From NCBI GenBank assembly GCA_022925895.1, contig JAKSYS010000367.1, forward strand, positions 1 to 60,634: a stretch of DNA of 60,634 nt. The letters run 5' to 3'. The stretch is from Fragilaria crotonensis. Taxonomy: Eukaryota > Bacillariophyta > Fragilariophyceae > Fragilariales > Fragilariaceae. Positions 31,156-41,504 of this stretch are shown in pieces. Positions within the stretch are counted from its first letter, which is position 1, and every line of letters begins with the position of its first letter. The translations under genes were made by a program, and so were the position numbers. The notes beneath the pieces were generated by a model, which ran no database searches, was not told the origin of the DNA, and worked only from the letters and a program-made list of their open reading frames with translations.

Positions 31156-31734
31156 TTATTGAAGCATCGTTTTATAGCATCCCCACTTTTTGCAATGTTG
31201 AACCGCATTGGCCTTCCTCAAAAAGGAAGGCCCACATGCACAGGAATAGCCAGAATCCAAAGTATCATTCATGCAATATTGTTCAATGGTTCCTGATGCC
31301 TTTGCCTTATCAAAATGCTTCTTGAATGCATGCAAAAGAGATCGGACTGTGGCTATTCTGTTGTCAATGCCATGTTTTTTGAGATGATTGCAAATGGATC
31401 TCTCATCAAACTGAATTGCAACATGTTTACCACATTTGCGACAGCAAAGACCGAACGGTGAGAAGGTGAAGAGTGATTCAGGAATAAACTCGTCAACAGA
31501 ATAGTCGACCAAATCAGCTGAAAATGTGCTGATCTGTGTTTCAATGGTATGTCGTTGTCGCTGGACAAGGGATTGTTCTGACACAGGTAACAATTCTCCT
31601 TTTCGTTTTATAGAGGTGAAGCGAAGCATGGTGGTGAGGACAAGGGTACGTCTTAGATGTGTGAATACGAAAGTGGTGCCTGGGTATGTTTCAAATGCGT
31701 TCAAATTAATGAAGTCTACAGGCGGGAACTCCAT
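31156..31734 (-). CDS. Zinc-finger family protein, copy 2 (intact frame)
   Basis: This is the only intact copy, 192 codons from ATG. The N-terminal half (VDFINLNAFETYPGTTFVF, HLRRTLVLTTMLRF) has counterparts in copy 3. LFTFSPFGLCC leads into the finger CRKC-x15-HLKKHGID. A second Cys/His cluster sits at the C-terminus (CACG...HCKKWGC). The size and two metal-binding clusters suggest a small nucleic-acid-binding protein; the function is unknown. It has no signal peptide or membrane segment. The upstream block at 31831-31888 is about 100 bp before the ATG. Confidence 0.6.
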   Translation of the reverse strand: MEFPPVDFINLNAFETYPGTTFVFTHLRRTLVLTTMLRFTSIKRKGELLPVSEQSLVQRQRHTIETQISTFSADLVDYSVDEFIPESLFTFSPFGLCCRKCGKHVAIQFDERSICNHLKKHGIDNRIATVRSLLHAFKKHFDKAKASGTIEQYCMNDTLDSGYSCACGPSFLRKANAVQHCKKWGCYKTMLQ

Positions 31735-31830
31735 TGCTCACGATGCACACGTCATTAAGTAAAGTTGGCTCAGGATGTACAAAAAATAACTCAGGATGTG
31801 CAATCACTTAAACAAAATTACTCAGAATGC

Positions 31831-31888
31831 ATCAAGTAAAAATATCCGTACATGAGAAAATTATCTATCTTGAACCCTGCCCCTTAGG
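31831..31888 (-). promoter_or_regulatory. Conserved block upstream of zinc-finger copy 2
   Basis: ATCAAGTAAAAATATCC and TTATCTATCTTGAACCCTGC, then CCCTTAGG, follow in the same order as at the other two copies. The block overlaps the 3' end of the open frame at 31861-32442. Confidence 0.55.
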
Positions 31889-32442
31889 GTTGGCTCTGTT
31901 TGAATGTACTGGATCTTTGGTGATTGCTGATGTATCAATTGACACAAATCAGTTGCATGTTTATTCTGCTGCACAGTATGCTGAAATCGATTCTCTGCAA
32001 TACGGAAACTCCACTCTTGAATAGGATAACTCTGCTCTCGAATACTTAAACTCTTTTCTGGATCACTTGGAATCCACTTCTCTTGGTAACTTGCTGCTTG
32101 AATGTGACTTTGATGCCTTCCTAAAGGTTGGCTCTGCTCTTGTATAGATTGATTCTGAAAGATACTTGGCTCTTGGATCAAAGAACCTGGTGTGCTCTGA
32201 TGAAGTTTGATGAAATAAGAATTGATCACCATGGATGATTGATCGACGCCGTAGAAAATATACCAGATTCTGCCGTAGAAAAATTTCGATTCTGGAAAAT
32301 ACCAGTTATCTTGCAATTCAATCTCCTCCCTCCACTTCTGTTCAATCTTCATTTTCATTGTAGAAACTTCTTCATTGGTGTGTTTGACATGTTTGTACTT
32401 GAATGACTTAACTTGAGAGGGCCTGGGGGCCCTCCCTTTCAT
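31861..32442 (-). CDS. Hypothetical Gln/Ser-rich protein, 193 residues
   Basis: An open frame starts with MKGRAPRPSQVKSFKYKHVK and becomes Gln/Ser-rich (IQEQSQPLG, IREQSYPIQEW). I do not recognise it. Its end is encoded by the conserved block of zinc-finger copy 2, which argues that the 3' part may be fortuitous. It lies in the same frame as copy 2, 126 bp upstream, with several stops between. LINE-D inserted 24 bp before its ATG. Translation is doubtful. Confidence 0.3.
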   Translation of the reverse strand: MKGRAPRPSQVKSFKYKHVKHTNEEVSTMKMKIEQKWREEIELQDNWYFPESKFFYGRIWYIFYGVDQSSMVINSYFIKLHQSTPGSLIQEPSIFQNQSIQEQSQPLGRHQSHIQAASYQEKWIPSDPEKSLSIREQSYPIQEWSFRIAENRFQHTVQQNKHATDLCQLIHQQSPKIQYIQTEPTLRGRVQDR

Positions 32443-32465
32443 GGTTGATGTTGTGCTCCTATTTG

Positions 32466-32482
32466 TCGTAGATTCCGTACTA
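32466..32482. repeat. LINE-D target-site duplication, left (17 bp)
   Basis: TCGTAGATTCCGTACTA is repeated exactly at 34407-34423. It abuts the T tail of LINE-D (A run on the + strand). Confidence 0.93.
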
Positions 32483-34406
32483 AAAAAAAAAAAACCAAAC
32501 CTCTATTTTACGTGCTGCCGCTTCTTTCTTGCATAAAAGTTCGACCCGCACGACTGAACATACCTCGCTCGAGAAGCACGTCCAGTAGCCTTTCTCATTA
32601 CTCCACAATGATCCCTACCGTTGGGGCGCGAAGTATGTCCTTATCGATCGTACGCCAGCGATGGCCGTATTTTTAACACGCTTCATACTTTCTTTAAAAA
32701 CCGGTGCGTTCACCGTCAGCCAATTCTGTGTGACCCAAGTCGGCCGCTGCAGCTGATCCTGTATATCTCGGCATAATAATTCCTGCACCCTTGGCTCGTA
32801 GTGATTTCTGGTTATCATAAGCCGCGCGAAGTTCCTGTTCAACCTCTTTTCTTTTGCCAAATTTTGAGCGGCTTGATTGCATCCATGTAGCTCTTCGTTT
32901 CGTACTTTCCACAATTGCATCCATTTTTTCCATATGTGTGATATCATCTTCGTTTGCCACTTTTCGCCACTACGTTTATCGTTCTTCCTGTGCTGACTCT
33001 CTCTTGCATAGTAATCATCTTGCACTCTACTCCATTCAGTCCCGAACCTCCTGTTGAATAGCTGCCTCCAACCTATAGCATTCTGTTGTTGGATCACCGT
33101 ACGTACGTCGGGATGAAATTCGTTTTCATTGAGGACCAAATCATCGTCTTCGGTCAGCATCCATTCTCCGATTGCCTCTCAATAAATGTCTTAGCGGTCG
33201 ATACGTATCAACTTTGTGTGAAAACCTCGATCGAGGACATAAATTTTGCTCTCCAGAGCTCTCGACTTTCTGCTGTGCATCGAATTATGTGATCTCGGTC
33301 TTCTCGTGGACCTTTGACACCCAGGACATAGTCGCCTCCCGTTGTCCTGGCGATTGAGATTCTTAAGAGTTGGCAGGCACTCGTGGACCATTTTGTGAGT
33401 TGAAGTCGATGTTTAATATGTTTGCGCATTGATTTACCGTGAGCACTCCAGTTGATCATCTGCATGGTGCTTTCGTCGAAATTGTTCTTCGTTTGGATGT
33501 ATTGTTTCAATGGTTCACTTGTTGCTCGTCGACGGATATCGGGTCCATATTTCGCCGTTCTCGTTCCTTCTGGATAAACTAGATAAGCTCCGGTGTGCTT
33601 AGTCATCAAAGCATATGGTCGAGCCTGACCGTATTTCTCCTGATACTCGTGCCATATCATCCGCGTCCACGTTGAGTTGAGCATACAAATCGAGTCGGCT
33701 ATAATGGCGTTCGCGATCTTGATGGCCTTTCACGTACATTAACTTGACCATTGGTAATTGGAGAAGTGATTCTCTAATCTCTTTCAAGAGGTCCCATTCT
33801 GGAATCATCGGATTTAGCGGTGTGATATCGGTGGGGAGAGTGGTCGGAGTAGCAGCTGCTGGACCGCTGTTTTATCTCGACCAAAGAGCGTGTCGAGCAT
33901 ACTCTGACTATCTGTCGCAATCGTCCCTGTCCATGGACCGTCCATCGCTGTAAACTCTGCAAGCCTGATAAGGAACCTCAGTATCGACAACATTCCACTG
34001 CACTCAGCCCGGTACGAATCCATTACACTTCCTCGCGATGGACCCATTCCTTTGCCGCTCTTTCCCGTTAGTGTTGCTCAATGTCCATCCGAATGCTCCG
34101 TCTGTGCCGAACTTTTCTGACCCATCGCTCCCTGCAGCAAAGGATTCTTGTAGTTCGAGGCATATAGTATACGGGTCCACCAAAAGTTCTGTGTGTTCTA
34201 ACAGATCGATTTCCCACGCTTCCAGAGTGTGAATATAATCCTTGAATGTTGCAATTGGTTGCTGCTGGCGTTGTATAACGGCCGTCCGATGAACTAAACG
34301 CCAGTGCGCGTTGCCGCTCGCCTCGATTTCTACCGGAACCGCGTTGGCAGGAATGTCCTGTAACTTGATCGTTCTCCTCCCTAACTCAAAAATCTGCGAT
34401 CGACCT
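32483..34406 (-). mobile_element. LINE-D, 5'-truncated T-tailed LINE with clear target duplications
   Basis: The element is 1.9 kb, starts just upstream of its RNase H domain and ends in box B, a spacer and 12-13 T. Exact 17-bp duplications flank it. Box A is at 32541-32557 (TCGACCCGCACGACTGA on the + strand) and the hairpin arms are CTTT/AAAG (32524-32539). It is a textbook product of target-primed reverse transcription with early abortion at the 5' end. Confidence 0.93.
32615..34400 (-). pseudogene. LINE-D ORF2 fragment: RNase H, zinc finger, C-terminus
   Basis: Reading leftward: DLLEHTELLVDPYTICLEL, AAGSDGSEKFGTDGAFGWTLS (34110), SYRAECSGML (34010), ATDSQSMLDTLFG (33920), VKGHQDRERHYSRLDLYAQL with NVDAD (33680-33740), INWSAHGKSM (33450), a damaged finger (33310) and IGWRQLFNRRFGTEW with IWKKWMQLWKVRNEELHG (32870-33090). 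The frame changes about five times. The usual finger Cys residues are partly lost. Compared with LINE-B this copy is clearly older. Confidence 0.85.
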
Positions 34407-34423
34407 TCGTAGATTCCGTACTA
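34407..34423. repeat. LINE-D target-site duplication, right (17 bp)
   Basis: Exact repeat of 32466-32482. It marks the 5' truncation point of LINE-D. Confidence 0.93.
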
Positions 34424-34869
34424 GATTTCACGTAGGACTTTGTATGGACTTACTACTTTCTACCCTGGGAAGATTCTGCTCTCCCAACTTCTCAAGTTTG
34501 TCCTTCAACACTATACTAAGTTAGGAATCTACAAAGATGTATTGTTGCTAGTCTACTTCTGCTAGTACTTGCTGGTGTCTAGATTGCTTGAATGTTTCCC
34601 AGGGGCGGTAGATGCAATCGGCCGACAAAACATTTGCTGAACACATCATCATCATCGTCGCTAAAACATTTGAAGGTTGCAAGGAGTCAAATGGATCCAA
34701 ACCATCGAATCGAATGGCTCAAACACTGCAATCCAGTGAGTCGAACGGGAAGGATCATGCGTACGAAATGAGCTATTTTCATTGATTTATGCGTACATGT
34801 AGAGCATCAAATTCGATTTAGCGCATCGAAATGGCAGAAAGGCCCTACCGGTGGGGATTTTCGGACCTT
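34424..34869. other. Non-coding stretch right of LINE-D
   Basis: I see no gene, repeat or conserved block here. It separates LINE-D from the decayed end of zinc-finger copy 3. Confidence 0.5.
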
Positions 34870-35255
34870 TTTGGAGCTATTCGATGGTGGACACTCTCTT
34901 GTCCATTCCATGTTTTTTACATGCTCACGGATGCATCTCTTCAATCTGAATCAAAGGGTTGATTATACACTCGCTCCTGACAGCAAAGGCCAAATGGAGA
35001 GAATGTGAACAGCTCTGAAATTGGTAGTAATGGTTCAGGCACCTTCCTTTTTCTTGTTGTTGCAGCAGGAAGCACAAGGACAAGATGAGTGCTGTTAAGC
35101 ACAACTCTGAGAATGGTGTGTGATGGATGTTTAAATGCATTGAAGTCTACTGTGATAAACTTGGTTGCCGTGAAGTTCATTTTCACACAAGTTAACATAC
35201 CAAGGAAGTTGTAGAAAGCTCTGTAACACCCAATTTGAAAGTTGTTAAATAACAA
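34870..35255 (-). pseudogene. Zinc-finger family protein, copy 3 (decayed finger)
   Basis: VDFNAFKHPSHTILRVVLNS and LPISELFTFSPFGLCC match copy 2. The finger itself is broken: after CC the frame shifts, and KKHGMDKRVSTIE is readable in another frame near 34890. A 5' extension with ATG at 35348 (MSSSIYIFLLDTVGG) is open but not conserved. The upstream block is at 35321-35383. Confidence 0.55.
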
Positions 35256-35320
35256 GGTACCACCGGACCTCTGAAATCCACACCAACCGTAAAATCCTTA
35301 AGTAAAAATCCACCCACCGT

Positions 35321-35383
35321 ATCAAGTAAAAAAATATATATACTTGAGGACATTTTATCTATTTTGAACCCCGCCCCCTTAGG
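35321..35383 (-). promoter_or_regulatory. Conserved block upstream of zinc-finger copy 3
   Basis: ATCAAGTAAAAAAATAT and TTATCTATTTTGAACCCCGC, then CCCCTTAGG, repeat the blocks at copies 1 and 2. CCTTAAGTAAAAA at 35296 also recurs at copy 1 (30852). Confidence 0.55.
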
Positions 35384-35934
35384 AATAGAGTTGCCGGTCT
35401 CCATAACCAGGATTTGTAGAGTAGAAATTGCATTTCGGAAACAACAATCATGGTATCATGGCCCATCCATCCAATGAGACCAAAATTTGTTCAATTGGAG
35501 GAGGAGGCTTGAACTGTTATGTCATACCACCGTACTATGTCATAGAGTCACAATGTATAGTCATGCATAGTCATATCATACGTGCTCCAAGCCTGTTCAC
35601 TTCCATACAAAATGATTAGGACTACTTTTAGTACTCAAATTTCTGGAGAGACAAGAACGAATCTTAACCAAAAACGGTACCAAATTCTAAACTCTTACGC
35701 CGGCATCACAAAAGTGATCATCAATGCACAAAGCTCGATAACACTGACGTTTAAGCTGACTCTGATTGGCGCAAGTGGTTTATATGCGCATTGATCGGGC
35801 AAATCTGCCAAAATCAGCTAGTCATCTTTCATTTTATCCATTCCGATCTCAAACTTGTCCTCCTGCGCTTTGCCTCGCTACCTTCCTCCGTCCCCATCCT
35901 TTCATTCATAGAAACGCACTATTGTGTCAATTTC
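35384..35934. other. Non-coding stretch between zinc-finger copy 3 and the LRR gene
   Basis: No gene is supported. Short ATAGTCAT/TATGTCAT repeats occur at 35519-35580. It contains the 3' flank of the LRR gene, which reads leftward into it. Confidence 0.5.
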
Positions 35935-37357
35935 TTAGCCACAGGAAGAACGGGAATAATAATCCACGCAACAACCTGAAGTACATGTGATTTCACCACA
36001 GTCGATGTAGATAGACCTGTTGAGAGAAGGAGGAACAGAGGGATGACGGAATTGTCCCTTCAACTCATTGTCGGAGAGAATCAACACCTCAAGTTTGTTA
36101 AGAGCCCGATCTCACTTTGAATTGTGGAATTCAACGCATTGTCTTGGAAATCCAAAGCCGTCAACCTTGTCAATTGTCCGATCGCACGTGGTATTGACGT
36201 CAATCTATTGTCGAAGAACCACAGCCCTGCCAATGTGTCAAGAGTCCGATCTCACTTGGAATTATGGAATTCAAATCAAGTTGCTTCAAATGCAAATACG
36301 TCAACTGTGTCAATAGTCCGATCTCACTTGAATTGTCGAAGTCAACGATTTGCTGTAGAACGACAAATACCTCAACTGTGTCAAGAGTCCAATCTCACTT
36401 GGAATTGTGGAACCGTTCGTTGTGTCGCCTGTATTGTAAGGGTCAAACTTTACTTTCGATCGACACTCCGTCATGTCTGAAATGGAAAGAAAGTTGCATG
36501 CAATTTGTTCCGACGTCAAAGTGGAAGGTTTCAAGGTGGACGGCGCCTTAGTCATTGGAACCGAGGTGGGTGGCGCCCCTGTCATCGGAACCGAGGTAGG
36601 AGGCGTCAATGACGAACTGCTAGCTGCCGATGGTGATCGAACGAAAATCATAGCCAATATAATCACCGCAAAGACAAGACAACACACAAAGAACGCAAGG
36701 CCGACAGAAATCCATCGAAGACGGTACCACTTCATCATTCTGACGTATTGGGCTTCGGGCAACCATTACCGTTCCGTCTTCGCTTCCATCATGAACCTGT
36801 CGGGCTTCAACAGCATATGCCACTTCCAGTATCCATGCGACTGTCGATGGCACTGAATATGCTCTTGCGGGGTTTGCCACCTCTTCTTGTTTGGATTCTT
36901 CATTTACAAACTCTCTCGTGGAAGCATACAAATTACTCGGAGACCTCAATGTTCGACTTGTTGGTGTGTTGCGAGATGATCGTACGGGAAATGCTCCGGG
37001 AGGGACATTGTGATTGTGAGGAATGCGTGCAGCCACAACTGGAGGCCATTCCAACGAGTCTTCCATTCCCAACCGGGGTACATGCATTGTTTCTCCCGGT
37101 TGTGCATGCTCCAATTTTTTTTGACCACTAACACTTCCAACATAAGCAACGTCACGACCATCATCTTTGTACACCTGCTTTGACGCAGGTGGTAACTGCA
37201 TCGAAGCGTAGAGAGAGCAACCAGAAGCTCCCGACGACATGGAAATACTTGGCAAATCACACGATAATTCTTCTGCGAAGTCATCCTTGTCGATGTCATA
37301 CCCTGAAGAACCCTTGGCAACGACGTCAACATGGTCGGCAATGCCGCGATTCTCCAT
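35935..37357 (-). pseudogene. Leucine-rich-repeat single-pass membrane protein, frameshifted
   Basis: The ATG is at 37357. About 200 polar residues come first, followed by a membrane segment (ISVGLAFFVCCLVFAVIILAMIFV, about 36720-36650) and a Thr/Pro/Ser stalk with PPTSVPMTGA and PPTSVPMTKA repeats. The LRR domain (36420-36060) has units like IPSEIGLLTQL and NRLTSIPRAIGQLTRL, about five in all. A cysteine-rich end, DCGEITCTSGCC, precedes TAA at 35935. Frameshifts lie near 36765, 36340, 36250 and 36070. Diatom genomes carry families of such proteins, thought to be surface receptors or adhesion proteins. This is the only clear non-transposon gene, and may be a pseudogene or contain base-calling errors. 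Confidence 0.75.
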
Positions 37358-37617
37358 CAGATACGAGATTTCTTTGGTGGTGCTAGTGGAGTATTGGAGG
37401 ACTGGATTAGAACAGTGTGCACTTGTTGCGATTCCGATTAGTCTCCAATGTTTTTATCAGATCAGTTTCGAGTATGCCCAGCACTCCGAGTATGCACTCA
37501 CTTTACAACTCCTACTGTCTCGTCGCCGACAAGTAAATGGAACAACGAGGTCAATAATATCGACTCTTTCGGTCCCCAACAGCGCGCGGGTGTACTCGCA
37601 GCCTCGTATTTCTCAAT
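37358..37617 (-). other. Upstream region of the LRR gene
   Basis: This non-coding stretch is all that remains of the native 5' flank next to the gene. LINE-E inserted 260 bp before the ATG. The displaced flank continues at 49011. I see no clear TATA box. Confidence 0.5.
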
Positions 37618-37635
37618 ACATATCTTTATGCAATA
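37618..37635. repeat. LINE-E target-site duplication, left (17-18 bp)
   Basis: ACATATCTTTATGCAATA is repeated exactly at 48993-49010. The last A is ambiguous because the T tail of LINE-E (A run on the + strand) follows. Confidence 0.93.
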
Positions 37636-37726
37636 AAAAAAAAACCAGAAACCTAATTTACCGTGCTGCCGCTGTACCCACATACTGGGATACTCGACTC
37701 ACACGGATGACCATCACCCTGGGTGG

Positions 37727-37914
37727 TGTTAATATCACATGTGGCGTATTGGTATATGGGCATCGGTACGACAATATGATTATTGGACAGTAGTACGAAC
37801 GACAGTATAAACTACGGAGGTCAGGAAAGGTGCACACATTCCAGTGATTGGTCGGTTTAACTATAGATATCTTTGACATGCTTATCAATATTTGATCATC
37901 ACGTGGAATTAACA
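37727..37914 (+). repeat. CoDi-3 5' LTR
   Basis: A 188-bp repeat TGTTAATATC...GGAATTAACA. GTTTATCAGGCCCA follows at 37915 as candidate primer-binding site. No LTR similarity to CoDi-1 or CoDi-2 is visible. Confidence 0.95.
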
Positions 37915-38217
37915 GTTTATCAGGCCCAACAGCTCAATGGATAAAGATGGCGCTATCTGGTCGTTTGTGATTGAAGAACTACGACCGATTGGTCCATCAT
38001 GGTCAATATGATGGATCCGATCTTGAGCAGGATTGTTGAGATTTGATTCAGACGAGTAAAGTAACTCGAAAGGACTCGATTGCCTATCATATGCCCCACT
38101 AATTTTTGGGCATCATATAAGGCATATATCGAATACACCAATAACAGCCAATAAGAAACCGGCTTGAGGTGACTCTTCTTCTAAGAATGCTTTTGCGCTA
38201 TTTGACCACTAACCACA

Positions 38218-39614
38218 ATGGAGAATGCCCTCGAGCTCTGTGGCTTCAATGCCCAAACCATCCGATACCTTATAAGCCAAGGATTTAACTCACCAGACGA
38301 CTTGTTGCTTGCAACAGAGTCGGAGTTGAACTCGATGGCGACTTCGGTCGCGAGGAATCCACCTAGGAACATGGCCCAAATCAACATGCCATTCATGGCG
38401 TTAAAGAATTTGAAGGGACTTCGTTTCTGGGCAGATGAAAGGAAGCGCACCGGACTTGATGCAGACGCTGATGACTTCACAGGTGAAGACGTCGCGATCT
38501 TCACGGCAAAATGTCAGGAGTACAATGAGCTTAAAGACGCCGCCAAGGATGAGGATGCATCGAAGCCGGACGCTTTGAAAAAGCTTACCGGGTGGGCTCT
38601 CTGGAACGAATCGTTCCAGAACTACCTCCGTCAGATCGTGGGTGCCGCAAAGATCCCTCTTATCTACTTGGCTAGAAATGAGAGAGATAATCCAGATGAA
38701 CCCCTGATTCCCGCAAACTTCGGTACACCAACCGAATACCTTATTGAGGCGACTATTTTCCGGGGGGAGGCATTACGACATCGATAACCCCCGATTCTAT
38801 CGCGAGTTAAAGTCGTTTACTGTTAACGGTGAGGGATGGTCGTACATTAAGAAATTCGAGAGGTCTCAAGATGGGAGGAGGGCGTACTTGGCTTTAAAGA
38901 CACAGTGCGAGGGAACGGCATCAAAGATTACGCGCAAGAACAAAGCGTATGCGTCAATCTCCAACGCCGTTTACTCGGGTTCACGTCGCCAATACAAATT
39001 CCAGGACTTCATCAATACCCATCAGACAGCTCATAACGAGATTCTTGATTGCGATCCCTCAGAGGCCGTCCCGGAATCTAAAAAGGTTGCAGATTTCTTA
39101 AAGGGTATTACCGATCCAAAATTGGAATCGGCCGTTTCGGTTGTGCTGGGCGATGTGAAGCTGTTGAATGACTTTCAGCTCTGTCAGCAGTACTTATCCA
39201 CGACAGTCGAAAATCGAGCTACCCTTGAGAAGAGTAAGGAGCGGAACATCTCTGGATTGAAGAGCGGCGGAGAAAAATCCGACCAGAAGGGAAAAGGAGG
39301 GAAACTTCCAAAGAACTTTAAGTTGGAGAACAAGTGGTATCCCCCCGAAGATCTATCGCCTCCTCACCCAAGAGCAGCAAGATCAGCTCAGAACATGGAA
39401 TAAGGATAAGGACGGCAAGAAATCGAAGGGGAAGAAGAGGTCAGTGGCAGCCCTTAAGAAGCAGATTAAAGATGTGCTAAAGGAGGTGGATAAGAAAAAG
39501 GAGAAGGACGAGAGTGACGAGGACGAAGACGATTCGAGCGCTGACGACGCTGCCGGAAAAGAATTCGGCCGCGGTGCGCACAATAAGAAGAAGGCGAAGA
39601 AGGACAGTGCCTGA
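38218..39614 (+). pseudogene. gag: CoDi-3 gag, two homopolymer frameshifts
   Basis: The ATG at 38218 (ACAATGG context) opens MENALELCGFNAQTIRYLIS, the N-terminal module shared with the other Gags. Then come RFWADERKRTGL, KLTGWALWNESFQNYL, YASISNAVYSGSRRQYKFQD and KVADFLKGITDPKLESAV. A run of six G at 38762-38767 shifts the frame (IFRG to RHYDIDNPRFY), and a run of six C near 39341 does so again (KWYPP to IYRLLTQEQ). The restored tail is Lys/Asp-rich and ends GKEFGRGAHNKKKAKKDSA, like CoDi-1. Its TGA (39612) is in the same frame as pol. Confidence 0.85.
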
Positions 39615-39632
39615 CATGAACACACTGTCGCG

Positions 39633-41479
39633 ATGGTATCAAGGGCTGTGTATGCCGTAGACTATGACGCGATCACTAAAGGCGACCATCGCGCGGGAAG
39701 GTGTGAAATGGATTCTCACGCCGACACATGCGTCGCTGGAGGCAACTGCGTCGTCTTGGAATACTCGGGGCGAAACGCGACGGTTGAAGCGTACTCGCCT
39801 GATTACCCATCAAAGACGGTACCAATCGCAACAGTGGCAACGGCATATGACTGTCCAACTTCTAACGCCACATTTGTTCTGATTATCAATGAGGCACTTT
39901 TCTTCGGTGAATCACTAAGCTTCTCCTCCTCTCCGAACCAATTACGAGACAATGATGTGCATGTCGACGAACGACATAGACAGTATGCCCCCGACTCGAT
40001 CTTCGGTCTTCATGTACCCTCTGAGCCCTTGACCATTCCTTTTGACCTCGAAGGCGTTATTGCTGGTTTTACCACGCGACTGCCGACACAAGCCGAACTC
40101 GACGATGTCGCACTCCATGTCGAACTGACGTCTGACGTCGAATGGATTCCTAGTAACTTCGCGCTCTCGCTCGTGGAGGAGGATTCCAAGACGGACGATT
40201 CTACAATTTCAACTTTACGAGCTCGGCGCTTAAAAGTCCTCAGATCCAAGTCCGATAAACATAGAATCAAAAGTTGCATAAGAACCCTCGAAGCTACACA
40301 ATCTTTGTTTGAGATCGAGACCGCGAACGAAGTCGGAACGCTCGACAACGACCCTATACTGAGACGTGTCGCCGCACTGACAACGTACGAAGCGGATACA
40401 AAGGTGTATGCAATTCGAACCGGTGATGTGACTTCGGAAGTGACACCCGAGAATGTCGCCAAGCGATGGTTGGTTGGGATCGAGACAGCGAAGAAAACCC
40501 TTAATGTGACGACACAAAAAAGGGGTTCGATCCATACCAAACCCAGCAACGCGGCGATTCAAAACGCAAATGGCGCACCTACGCTATCCGCGAATGGGTG
40601 GGATGTTTTATGCGGACATAATGGAGCCCAAGGTGCTTTCTCTGGAGTCCCAAAGGTACGCCCACGTGATTGGAAACGGCCGTGGATTCGCGAAGGTATA
40701 CCCGATGGAGAGGAAGAACGAATCAATTTATGCGCTCGACGATTTCGTTAAAAAGGTTGGAATTCCTGAGACATTGCTTTGCGACAACGACACGACAATG
40801 GAGGGGGTGGCGGGAATGGAAGAAACGGATCCGGAAATACTCAATCGATCCGAAGTATACCGAACCCCATTCGCCATTCCAGAACAAGGCTGAGTTGGAC
40901 ATAAGGGAATTAAAAAGGATGGTACGGAGGTTACAGGATAAAATGAAATCGCCGAGGCGGCTTTGGAACTATTTGGTGAACTTATGCGCGAGGATCCGAT
41001 CCTTTGTTGCTGGTTCACATCCGGACCTGAATGGCAGGAGCGCCTTTGAACAGGTACACGGTTGGACGCCAGACATCTCTCTGTACATCATGCACGGCTG
41101 GTATGAAGTCGTGGCTTTTCTTGATAGCGACAACGAGAGGAAATTGGCATGCTGGCTTGGGCCAGCAGAAGACTATGGCGGAGGGGACGCCGTGTTCCTC
41201 CTTCCAAAATCTGCCAAACCTATCGTGAGAAGTACAGTTTGGTCCCTGACCCCGGAAGAGAAGGCCGACATGCGAGAGGATATCGAGGAGTTGCTGAAGT
41301 CGATTGACGAAAAGATCGGAAACGATCGGACTAACGACGAGGTGTTTGCGGAGCTAGGTAATGATGTGCTCCCACAAGTTGAGATACTCGGGGATGTGAA
41401 TGACGCTGACGAACATGAGGCTGCAAAGCTTCGGGCCGACGCTGATGAATACACACCGAGGCTTTCGATAAATACTTGA
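39633..41479 (+). pseudogene. pol: CoDi-3 pol: protease and integrase, frameshifted
   Basis: ATG at 39633 starts 18 bases after the gag stop, in the same frame. The protease motif MDSHADTCVAGGN is at 39709. The integrase begins after KRWLVGIETAKKTLNVTTQ. An extra A in a run of six (40506) and an extra G in a run of five (40803) change frame. Integrase acids sit in MFYADIMEPK (40601), LCDNDTTME (40777) and FQNKAELDIRELKR (40881). Here the usual second D is followed by NDTT rather than NAPE. The chain ends at 41479 in an acidic tail. Confidence 0.83.
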
Positions 41480-41504
41480 GCGCTCAGATCGTCACCGATA
41501 GGGA

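Noticed and set aside
36473..36856. 127-codon + strand frame with EVGGAPVIGTEVGG repeats
   Set aside because: It is the antisense of the Pro/Thr/Ser stalk of the LRR protein; the repeats come from the PPTSVPMT codons.
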